64,000 nt of DNA from Chiua virens (taxonomy: Eukaryota > Basidiomycota > Agaricomycetes > Boletales > Boletaceae). Positions within the stretch are counted from its first letter, which is position 1. Each line of letters starts with the position of its first letter. The notes beneath the pieces are model-generated. The model saw only the letters and a list, made by a program, of their open reading frames with translations, was not told the DNA's origin and searched no databases. The position numbers were made by a program, and so were the translations under genes. The DNA is taken from positions 1 through 64,000 of the forward strand of contig JAHNUO010000002.1 of assembly GCA_019787685.1 (NCBI GenBank), in the 5' to 3' direction. Shown one piece after another: positions 54,473-64,000 of this stretch.

Positions 54473-56095
54473 AATGTGGTGCCGGAGCTTCAAGTTTTGA
54501 GACAGAGCCTACGGTAGCAAATGAATGTAAACCCCCACAGAAAAAACAGCAACCACACAGTTCAAACTCGTTGGGGATAGGTGGCATGTCACAATCATTG
54601 GAACCTGGACAACTTTTCATGAGTTACCCCTGGAGACCGTATCACGGTATTACTTATTCGGTCCGTGGCGGCTTGAGTCGACACCTCGGTATCACAATGG
54701 CAGACTGGATTTCCCTGATGCCACGGAATAAGGACAGTATTGATGATGCATTCCCCTCGTTGGATGGTCTGGGAGCCGCTAAACTTGAAGCTTGAAGGGT
54801 CAAAGTGTTTGCAATACGCCGCGTACCCTCCGCCTCGGTATGTACCATCTTACCACGAGCCCACTTGAAGCTGCCTGCACAGCCAAAGTTATCAGCTCCG
54901 AAACGATTTAATGAAGCCTGGGCCTGAGAAGTCAATTTCTCACATATAGTGGGTGCCACCGAAATCGGAGACAGACTGCAACATGCAATTACTTTTTGTT
55001 GCGAAGCTTCAAGCCTTCAACATAATGTTCTTGCGTCCCTTCGGTACTCACCCAGCCGATACCAGTATAATGCAATTGCAAATCAATCTTTCAATGCACT
55101 GGTCTGCCAGTGGGTGAAACCCTGAGCTGAGTTCTATATTGTGGTGTTCTTCTGTTGTGCTTATGCTCCTTCGCAACGAAAGGTAGACTGTATATAAAGT
55201 TTCTGTTTCGGAGGCGGAAAAGCGGCGTACGCATATTATATTTGTTTGCGAAATCTTTAATGATTTCTTTTTGACAGTCGAATCTGTCGAGTTCCCATCC
55301 AACGGGGGAGTGTGCCTCGTCGAAATTCTTTTCGGACTCATTGCAAGGCTTCGAGTCCCGCTCATACTCGGCAATGATGTCAGTTCTACAAGTTGCGACG
55401 CAACTGTTTCCGTTGGAACGATGACATCTACCCTAAAACCTCCTTTGACATGAAGCCACCGTGCAACCATCAAATCTTCGTGGCTCGTGCACGCCACTAA
55501 TCTCCTGGAGTCCTGGGCATACCCTCGACTGCTCCAACAGTCCTACTATCGATATCATCCCCCATTGCTTATGGTCTATATTCATCCTTATCTATTCGTC
55601 CTGCCCCATGACTAGAGCCTCTTAATGAAATTTAATGTTGTCCCAGTAACTCTTGTGTTCCCCCCGGCTTTGGCATATTGGTTCCTACCACCATATTTGG
55701 GTGCCTTCAAGTTTCAACACTACTGTTGTCGGTTGCAACGTCCTTTGCATCTTTCTGTTGCAAGCTTTCCTTTTATCTTGCTGTCTTTGTTTCGAAGGAA
55801 TTGTTAGGCCAGTGCTACCGGCAAGAATATATTGACGTGAATCAAGTCATATCGCCCACGGAAAATACTTGAGATAGACTCGTAGGGATCACAATGTCAA
55901 GCAGTGAGTCGCATCTGGACGGGGCCTAAGTTTACCATCAACAAATCCACTTCCATTCGGTGGGGGAAATTAGAGACACCCTTGCCGCTCTATTTTTTAC
56001 CGATATACAACTTGCTAGCTATGCTTCTCGACTTTCCAAGGCTTCGAGCACCAGGGTGTAATGGATACACTACTTTAACTGACAAGCGATCCCCT
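54473..56095. other. Gene-poor region between possible small gene and ADE2
   Basis: Frames at 54571-54795, 54654-54959, 55048-55497 and 55904-56338 overlap on both strands without motifs (the last lies partly antisense to ADE2). Nothing I can name. Confidence 0.4.
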
Positions 56096-58067
56096 CTACC
56101 GTCGAACCTCATATTTCTCCCATCCGACCTCGGAGAGCTTGTCAACTTTGCCCAGTACCTCCTTTTCGAGCCCTCGCAAGTACTCTTCCATCGCTGTAAA
56201 GAGATGAGGCATTCCTGTTCCGAGAATGCGGACCGCAAGCAGGCCTGCGTTCATGCCCCCATTGATCGCGACTGTCGCTACCGGTATACCACGCTGTGCG
56301 ATAGAGTGAGCATGCTTCCTGGACGCGCCAACCAATAACAAGGTAACCTACCGGCATCTGCACGATACTGTGCAACGAATCTACCCCATCCAACGCACTC
56401 CCTTTGACAGGAACGCCCACTACTGGGACACTGGATATCGCCGCCACCATACCTGGCAAATGTGCCGCACCGCCCGCGCCAGCTACAATAACCCGCAGCC
56501 CACGCACTCGGGCACTTCGTGCATAAGAAACCAACCTGTCCGGTGTCCGGTGCGCAGAGACGATTGTGAGCTCATATGGGATGTGGAATTGGTCTAACAC
56601 ACGCGCAGCAGGAAGAAGTGTGGGGAGGTCCGAGTCAGAGCCCATGATAATACCCACAATCGGGTGTGCGTCTGGGTGGCCACTTCCTGGAATTGGTAAA
56701 AGTGGTGCGTAAGCATCGAGTTCTGCTTGTGAACTGGGAATGGGGAGGGCGGATAAAAGGGGACGGAGACGTGCACGAAGTTCGGAATCAGTGTCTGCGA
56801 CAAGAGTGACATGCCCCATTTTGCGGCCCGGCCGAGACACGGATTTACCGTATAGATGGATAGTGCAACCAGGAGTGCCGAGTGCGGTAGTAGTAAAGGC
56901 CGTAATGGGGTCCATAGATATGGAACTGCCAATAATGTTCAGCATCACAACAGAAGGGACTTTGAGAGCGGTGCTTCCAAGAGGGAGTCCGAGGATGCTA
57001 CGAAGGTGATTTTCATACTGGGAAGTATAGCAAGCTTCAATTGTATAGTGGCCCGAGTTGTGAGGACGAGGGGCGATCTCGTTGACGTATATTGTCCCTA
57101 GGGTCGTGGTGAACAATAGAAGTAGCTGGACGCGATGATCCGCACGTACCATCTTCCATAAGAAACATCTCAACACCGAAGACACCTGCGCCTTGGAGTG
57201 TTTGAATGGCAGCCTCTGCAACGCGTTGCGCACGGGAAAAGACAAAGGGATCGTGACTTCTTAGGGGAGCAAAGACGAGGTGACAGATATTGTCTTTGTG
57301 GACGGTCTCGACGGCAGGGTAAGATACTACCTCGCCATCGATCGTACGTACAACCATAACCGCAATTTCCTTGATGAAGGGAACCCATTTTTCAGCGTAT
57401 AACGGACGATTTGCGAGCGCTTCCAGCGCTTCCGCTGCTTGATCAAGAGTTCGGACGACAAAGTTACCTCGTCCGTCGTACGCCAGCGTTCGACTTTTGA
57501 GCATAAAAGGTAGTCCAAGCTGTGTTGCAGCAGCTTCGATCGACTCCATCGTCGATTTGACTTCGAGGAACTCGGAGACGGGACAGCCGTTGGCGCGAAG
57601 GTACGCTTTCTGCTCGAACTTGTCTTGGATGATAGCGATAGTGGATGGGCTGGGATGGATGACGGCCCTCGTCCCTGGCGTCGACCCAATCTCTCGTAGC
57701 ACACCTGCGTCAACATGCTCTATCTCCACAGTAAGAACGTCCACTTTACTCGCGAGTTCTCTGATCTTTTCGGGATCGGCGAACGAGCCATCGATATGGC
57801 TGAGCGCAAGTGAGCGGGGGGCAATAATTTGCTTTGCAGGCGCCGATTCACCGACATCGAGGATCACGATGTTGATATTGAATAGAGAAGCAGACGCTGC
57901 GAGCATGCGTCCGAGCTGGCCACCGCCTGTTGGGCAGATTTGTCAGGTACTTTGTGGAGTGATGTGCATGACAAGCTGCAAGCAGGAGTAAGAAAATCGC
58001 AAGGGCAACTGAAAATGTCAAGCTCACTCGTACCAAGGACGCCGACTACCTTACTGCTCACACCCAT
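56096..58067 (-). CDS. ADE2: Phosphoribosylaminoimidazole carboxylase (Ade2, PurK-PurE fusion)
   Basis: This is the purine-pathway enzyme turning AIR into CAIR; the N-terminal half is the PurK-like ATP-grasp part and the C-terminal half the PurE-like carboxylase. A short first exon encodes [13 protein letters not shown], an intron follows, then [92 protein letters not shown] and [13 protein letters not shown]. After an intron come [20 protein letters not shown] and [19 protein letters not shown], then the PurE part [54 protein letters not shown] and [20 protein letters not shown]. The last exon reads [23 protein letters not shown]. All expected catalytic motifs are present. Divergent from RSA3 across 138 bases. 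Loss of ADE2 gives red pigment in yeasts. Confidence 0.95.
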
Positions 58068-58205
58068 GGTGATTGTCGCACTAAATGATGTTGATAACCA
58101 ATTCAAGTCAAATTGAAGCACCAGGGGCCGAAGCTCCCCGCAATTTGATCGAATCAAGTCGATTACATAATCGCTCATAACTTTTCGTATCGACTCGCTG
58201 AAAAG
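58068..58205. promoter_or_regulatory. Short bidirectional promoter, ADE2 / RSA3
   Basis: Only 138 bases lie between the divergent starts. No TATA box is evident. Purine and ribosome-assembly genes are growth-linked, so co-regulation is plausible. Confidence 0.4.
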
Positions 58206-58878
58206 ATGGGACCAGCACAACCAAAGCCATCGAGAAAACGACACAGAAAGCGGAAAAGAAGAGTCGCTTCAGATTCATCGTCTTCCGAAGATGACTCTTC
58301 CTCGTCCTCATCAGATGCGTCAAAACCGAAAGCAACCGTGACTATCCCAGTCCGGCAAGCAAAACCAGCCGCGCCAGAAAGCGTGGATTCAGATGAAAGC
58401 GAAGACGATGTGTCTTCTTCATCAGATGACCCACAGAATGACTCGGAACCAGACCAGGAAGAAGTTGCTGATGTAGCAGCACCGCAACGGCCGCACAAAC
58501 CCGGACGGGGTGAACCTCCTCCACAGCGCGACTCGCCCTCTCCGGAACCCAATGTGGACATACCACCTTTGGTGACCCCAGACGTGCCAAGGAGCGAGCA
58601 AGTTCTCAAGGAAAAGTTTCGCGGGTTCTGGATGGCGGCTATTGCGGAGGGTTTCAAAGACGATCTTGAGGAGATACGCAAGGTGCGTGGCACATAATAT
58701 TGTACCGAGTGACGTTCACAATCTGAGCCCTTGTCTCGGCACATAGGAACCGAATCTTGGCCCATCCCGACTGGCACTCCTCATAGAATCACTTGCTTCC
58801 GGTGCCGATGTATTTTCTTCGAGCACTACCGCTGGTCGCGCCAATGAAATGGAAATTGTACTGGACCAGCTTCCATAA
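58206..58878 (+). CDS. RSA3: Ribosome assembly protein 3 (Rsa3-like)
   Basis: The first half is basic (KPSRKRHRKRKRR, a nuclear/nucleolar signal) and then a long acidic, Ser-rich disordered tract with repeated SSSSDxSEDD motifs. The folded C-terminal domain reads FRGFWMAAIAEGFKDDLEEIR, intron (58683-58747), EPNLGPSRLALLIESLASGADVF and ends EIVLDQLP. This matches the Rsa3 domain; the yeast protein acts in pre-60S maturation in the nucleolus. Identification rests on the FW.A....F..DL..IR and LLI.SLA.GADVF patterns. About 202 residues. Divergent from ADE2. Confidence 0.82.
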
Positions 58879-59143
58879 CTATCGTTTTCAACCGCACCTA
58901 CCATACGATCAATTTTCTACATGAAACACAAAATTTCACGGGTGACCAGCATCATTAATGTACATATTTCCCCCTCGATCAAAGCTAAAAACTGACGCTA
59001 CTATTATTGTCAACGCATAGGTTGTATTCCGCTCGTGCTCGCGCTTACTCGTATCATATTTATAGTCCCGTATAGGTGGTAGTATAAGTAATGCGCACTT
59101 GGGAGTCACAAAATCGATGATTACTTTTATATAAGACTAGGAC

Positions 59144-60892
59144 TCACACCGGCGTCAATCCCGTCCAATTCCATACCATCTTGGGCATGTCTTCTACACC
59201 CACCAATGATACCTGGTCAGCTCCCTGTTTCCCGTAAACTATGTAGATCTTCTTGGAAAATGCTTCTTGTGCTGTCACCACACTTGCGGTCGGCGTCGAG
59301 GTAGGTGTAGCGAGAGACAAGCATTGTGCGCTGTTGGTTGGCGTTGCCGCCGGTGTTTGCGATATCTGTACCTGTGTTCGGTTGGACCCAGACGGGAACG
59401 CAAACCCGTAGTAACCTGGGCAGTTGTCTGTTGGGAATCGATACGCACTGCATCAAAAATGGTCCATGAGATCGCCGTGAACACAAAGTGAAGCCAGAAG
59501 CAGCGTACACGTAGACGCTTCGCAGGAACGGCAACCCAAGCAAAACACCTGGTTGTGCGGTGTCAGTTCTATTCTTGATACCTACAGGACAGGAACCAAT
59601 AGAGCCAATAGCAGTCTCAGGTCTCAACAAATTGCCCGTAGAATCGATCTGATAATCAACACCGTTGATCGTCGCTGTCAAAGCGACGTACGGTGAATTA
59701 GGCGGGATAGATGAAGAACCCGTAGTTGTGCAGTTATATTCGAACAGGCCAGTATCCGCGACGAGTCCAATAGGATCTGGGACAGGTCCCGTCGAGTTGC
59801 TGTTGTTGAAGTAAGTGAACGCGTTGGGAACCGATATTGACAAGGAGACTTGGGACAAGACAACATCAGCTTTAGATCAACCGACACAACAGACCACTTT
59901 TATCCTCACAGGAATCAAGAGCAGCTTTCGGGGTTCCATACGGCACGAATTGGCCATCGTAACCCTTCAGGCCGTCGAAGCTGAAGGTGTTGAAATAATC
60001 ACCCTTGGTATCTGGGGTCTGGTCGAGCTGTACCCAATTAATCGTGCCTTCATAGTCGTTTGGATCGAGCGCTCCAATCGTAATCTTTGGGTTCGCAGGA
60101 CCGAACCGCATCCCGATAACGGGATTGAGGAGAGAGGATGATTCATAGAGGTGAGTGAGGACGTGTCGTGCGGTGCTGGTTGCATTCAACGGACTGAGGA
60201 AGAGACCAAGATGACCATTCCAGATAGTAGACGATAGTGATGAATCAGAGCCGTCCAGCACGTTTACTGTTGAATATTAAATTGTTAATAGTTATTCTAA
60301 GCGATGAGAATTGGATCACTTGCCAAAAGGTTGGTCTGCAGCACTAAAAAGGCCCCCAAACCCGACGGTGTCAGACACATACACTCCGCTAAACGACGGC
60401 CCGGTCAATTCCCAAGGTGTATCATTCGTCTAGTATAGTACTCAGCGCCCACAAAATAACATGATCGATATCGCTCCTAAGCACGACGGGTCGTGCTTGC
60501 GATATTCAGAGCAAATTAACCCCCACACGTACCTTGAACGTCGACGACAAATCTGGATCGAACATTGTACTCCCAGCGCAGAGGATGCAGTCCGACCCAA
60601 AGGTGGCAAGAATCGCCGACGATACGTCAACAGTGAGGTTCACTTGCTGAGGGGGTGTCCCCACAAGGACTGGCACAGTAGAAGGGATGTAGCTATTTTC
60701 TGTAAGATAAGGTGCAACTGTCATCGGGAGGCTGGCCCATGCTACACAGCGTGTGTAGTCATGATCGTCAGTGAGTGGTCTCAAAACCGATCTTCACGGA
60801 GACTTACTGCCCGAACTTGCCTGCACATATGAGAATGCAAGCAACATCTGGATCAAACCAAGAACGAGCAACAACATCCTTGGGCGGCTCAT
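59144..60892 (-). CDS. Pepsin-like (A1 family) protein with degenerate active-site motifs
   Basis: A signal peptide (MSRPRMLLLVLGLIQMLLAF...) is followed across an intron by SLPMTVAPYLTENSYIPST and VPVLVGTPPQQVNLTVDVSS, the start of a pepsin fold. The flap region, TNDTPWELTGPSFSGVYVSD and DQPFGKV-like text follow, then LNPVIGMRFGPANPKITIGA, YEGTINWVQLDQ, the second-lobe text YGTPKAALDSSDVV, SVPNAFTYFNNS, CPVGIKNRTD and GVLLGLPFLRSVYVY. The C-terminus reads RFPTDNCPGYYGFAFPSG and ends GLTPV. Both catalytic signatures are altered: D-V-S-S replaces D-T-G-S and D-S-S replaces D-T/S-G; each Asp is kept but both Gly are lost. Such a protein is probably a weak or dead protease. Several Asn-X-Ser/Thr sites suggest glycosylation; secreted or wall-bound. 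Intron borders near 59870-59930 are my reading, so the second motif deserves checking. Confidence 0.72.
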
Positions 60893-61762
60893 TGGCTAGA
60901 GTCTACAAATGAATGTGAGCGCAAAAACGCAAATGTAGGCAATGACTCAAAGGCGTCCCGCCAGTGTGCCGCACTCAAAAACAGTTTGAGAAGCATTCGG
61001 ACCATCCGCCAAATAGAGTACACGCGTACCGTAATCATCAGTCATGTGCCCTCAGGGACATCAATCGATGCCGTATTGTATCACCGACCTTTTAAGCCCA
61101 AATCCCACTCGTCAACTTGAACACAAAGTCTTTTCGCGCCATTTTCTAACGGCATTCAGACAACTTCAAATGTAACTGACGAACTGAACTAATAATTAAA
61201 TGTTCATTCGACTCAGATCGCGGATCAACTGCAACTCACTGAGGGAGTGCATTTCCCATGTCACACTGCCAGTGCCAAGGGCACTACGCATGCCCCATAA
61301 GTAACTAATGATGAGTCCATGGAGACGACAGAGTCACGGTGATGTGACATGTAAAACTTCTCGCCATAAAGCCCGAGCCCTGAATTGGGGTGTAACTTAC
61401 CGAGACACTCACTGCGGGTTGTATCGCTCACGGCGATTTTCACAGTCAAGGAACAATTTCTTCATGCAGATGAGTCAAAAGCAAGCCTAAGAGTTCGCGT
61501 CGCGTAAGGCTGATAGGCTATTCGGAAGTGCCACTTTCTTGAATGATGCAACCACCGCTTGGCTCCATCGGACCTGAAGAATAGTACTGGCGTTGTTATA
61601 CGTAACACCATACGATTTTGGATGTTGTGGGCTCAAGGGTTATGGCACCTGTCCGCATCCCAGGTTTTGTACTTCTCTCCCGTTCTTCCCGACTTGCATT
61701 GCCTTGTAGGCCCATCCACGCTCGTTCACTCCTAAAATTTTCGACATAGCTTCACGCCACTC
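60893..61762. other. Divergent intergenic region
   Basis: About 870 bases holding the promoters of the pepsin-like gene and the membrane-protein gene. Frames at 61261-61490 are short and lack motifs. Confidence 0.4.
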
Positions 61763-64000
61763 ATGACAGAGCCATCCTACTACCCCCTTAGTCCTCTGAA
61801 ATCCCGTCTTGAGGACGCCTCTTCACCATACACCGGACAACCCTCTGAAGAGGGCGCGGATCCACTTCGTCCGAGATGTGACTCGGTGGGAAACCTTCCT
61901 GGATCCCACTCGAGCATGTTTCACGTTCCTTTGCGTCCTCAGCGATCTCAGAAACGCTTGTTGACACATCGACTGCCTCCGTGGCGTACAATGCAGACCG
62001 CTGTCGGAATGGCGCTCTTGCCGCTCTTTGCTATTGGTTACCTCGCGTTTTGCTACACTGTTCATGACAGGCCAGTGCCAGTCAATACGTATGGCCTCTA
62101 CTCTGTGGAGCCGGAACACCTCGGTAGGTAGTAGATCTCCCGGGTACCATGGATCATTCGTGCAATCGTTTACACCCGATCCTGTAGCCACTATCAAGGG
62201 TGGTATCACTTCTATCAGTGTTATCGTAATCTCGATTGCACTCCTTCCGATTTATGATATTATCTCCAGTCTGAAGGTAAGCTTTATATATCGGCACAGA
62301 TTCAATTATTTACCCCGCCTGTAGAGTGAAGAATTTTTCCGCGTCTTAGCATCGCGTAGTCAAGGTGTCCCATTGGAAACGATTAACTACATATCGAATC
62401 CATCTTTTGGGAATACAGACGCGATGATTGCAATGCGGAAAAATAGGTGTTCCAACTACTATATATTTGGAATTGTTGCCTCACTTTTAACCTGGATCGT
62501 AGGAACGCTTGCTCCCGGAGTCCGTAAGTAGCAAAGTAATGCTTGTTAAGGATGGCTTTAATTCTCAGCTTCTATCGTGATCAGTAACGATCAACAGCGT
62601 ATTGGCTGATGGAGACTTGGTGGCGATTGCTGTTGGAGCGGTGACCCAGCAGAGTGTATTAAAGTGTGTATAACATTTTAAAAACCTTGAGCTTTATTTA
62701 TTGTGGGTGTCTAGTGGAACAAACTCTGCGGAACCAGCGTTCAATTCATCTCTAAACGCCGGTACAGCAGCCTCCATCACGTGGGCCGAAATGGAGCTTG
62801 GCGTCCAGTACTCTTTCGGAGTAGCAAATACATCAGAAACCGAGTATGCGGCATTCATCGTGCCTGCACCCCTCGATCTTTCCACCTCAACCACGGCAAG
62901 ATGGTTATCCGATGTTATCGGGATCAATCCGACGTGTTCTTGGGCTGCCACAAATATAACTTCGACTGTGCAGCTACCCTACAACTCAACAAACGCCTTC
63001 GATCAAAACTTCGCAACAGCGCACCTTGTTGATCTCAACCTGGACGTGCGATTGAACAGCGGCGTTATTCGTGAGTTCTTCGGACATAATATTTGTTCCC
63101 TCTATTCCTTAGCGCCAACTTCTTGTCACCTTCCAGCGCTCGGGAATCCCTTTTTCGCATCGGTCCAAGACCCCACTATTTACGTGACCAACCATACTAC
63201 GCAAGCCATCCCCTCAGATGGATCAACGGTGTTTGTCTTGGGGCAGTGCATATCCGGTTGTTCACCCAGCACACCTGTCGACCTCACACTTGACCTATCG
63301 AGCGTGAGCACCACCTTGACGATCGCCTTGACTGATCAGACATGGTCCATGGCCATCCTGACGTGCCTACCAAACATCACAATTGAAACGCGAGAAGTGC
63401 GCAATGAAGGTCAAGGGATCCTCAGCGTGCAACCGCTTGGGGGGGACAGTAAACTGACGCGCCAGGGTAACCTCAATGCAATCCAGACCACCGCCCTATT
63501 TTCGATTGCAACAATGTATCTCCAAGATGCTGGCCAGCTCACTGGAAGCCGAGTGGAATACTCGTCACTGGGATCACAAGTCCAAGGCGATGTGTTGTTT
63601 GGACAGGCACAGTTCGAAGGGCTGCCAGGGATAGGTGCGACAACTGGTACCTTGGCCACGATCAGTCCTGTATCTATCGAAAACATCACGCAAGGATACT
63701 CTCGGATTATCCAGTCTTCTGCCAAACGTGTGTTCTTTTCTTTTCTTTCTGTTTGCCTGTCGTTCTTGTACTTACATGCCTTGTTCGACATAGCGTTTCT
63801 TGCGAGCTACCTTGGTACTGCTTATGTCCCCGGACGTATCTCCAACTCTGAATTCGTTTTCGCTGCGTCAATTCCTAACTTGGCAGTCTCGACCGCAGTG
63901 TTTGCACTACTCGCAGCGGTGCTCATTATTGCACAATTAAGATCAAGCAAAGGCACCGAGTTTACGCTCGTCAATGTTGCCGCGGCTATGCACAATTCTG
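61763..64000 (+). CDS. Large membrane protein of a basidiomycete family, 5' part only
   Basis: The product starts MTEPSYYPLSPLKSRLED with a polar N-terminal region, a basic stretch and a first helix AVGMALLPLFAIGYLAFCY. After an intron comes TIKGGITSISVIVISIALLP (second helix), then SEEFFRVLASRSQGVPLETI and YYIFGIVASLLTWIVGTLAPG. A long extracellular region follows with many Asn-X-Ser/Thr sites (INPTCSWAATNITST, NSTNAFDQNF, YVTNHTTQAIPSDG, CISGCSPSTPVDLTLDLSS, LTCLPNITIETREV). Further helices, FLASYLGTAYVPG and IPNLAVSTAVFALLAAVLII, appear just before the end of the window. I recognise the overall plan from other Agaricomycete hypothetical proteins but know no function. Several introns of 50-60 bases interrupt it. 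The 3' end lies outside the window. Confidence 0.7.

Noticed and set aside
58175..58777. 200-codon minus-strand Ser/Gly-rich frame
   Set aside because: Shadow of the low-complexity acidic tract of RSA3.

Overview
The window is nuclear DNA from a filamentous basidiomycete, most likely an Agaricomycete. The signs are many 45-65 bp spliceosomal introns, compact intergenic spaces, TATA boxes 70-150 bp before several start codons, and families typical of these fungi (AA14-like LPMO proteins, RlpA/expansin-like secreted proteins, Kre9-like small secreted proteins, GT90 and PMT4 glycosyltransferases, Ade2 as a PurK-PurE fusion). The make-up would fit the Cantharellales (Ceratobasidium/Rhizoctonia group), but that is an inference. 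Almost all genes are split, so exon structures below were worked out by eye from reading frame, GT/AG borders and family motifs.

Layout. 0-5 kb: a four-exon RlpA-like secreted protein, a 969 bp hAT-like non-autonomous element and a Kre9-like secreted protein. 5-12.5 kb: an alpha/beta hydrolase, cyclin C (Mediator kinase module) and two tandem flavin-reductase-fold genes. 12.9-15.6 kb: an apparently intact Tc1/mariner-type transposon with 29 bp perfect inverted ends and a 695-residue transposase. 15.7-18 kb: degraded repeats. 18.5-20.7 kb: a GT90 (Cap10-like) glycosyltransferase. 21.3-28.1 kb: a roughly 3 kb tandem duplication, each copy with a WD40 gene; one copy has lost the reading frame at its C-terminus. 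30-37 kb: a seven-helix membrane protein, Pmt4 protein O-mannosyltransferase and a conserved proline-rich protein. 37.6-47 kb: a SAMHD1-type dNTPase, an AA14-like gene, thymidylate synthase and a PPR protein. 47.8-53.6 kb: two more AA14-like genes as a large inverted repeat. 56-64 kb: ADE2, RSA3, a pepsin-like protein with degenerate active-site motifs, and the start of a large membrane protein that leaves the window.

Themes. Cell-wall and secreted functions dominate: three AA14-like proteins, RlpA-like, Kre9-like, Pmt4, GT90 and the pepsin-like protein. Nucleotide metabolism is the second theme: SAMHD1-like dNTPase and thymidylate synthase are convergent neighbours, now separated by an AA14-like gene flanked by a duplicated thymidylate synthase 3' end, and ADE2 lies further along.

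The most unusual feature is the AA14-like locus: three paralogues, two of them palindromic, all sharing a 9-base microexon and a conserved basic C-terminal tail after a Ser/Thr repeat linker.
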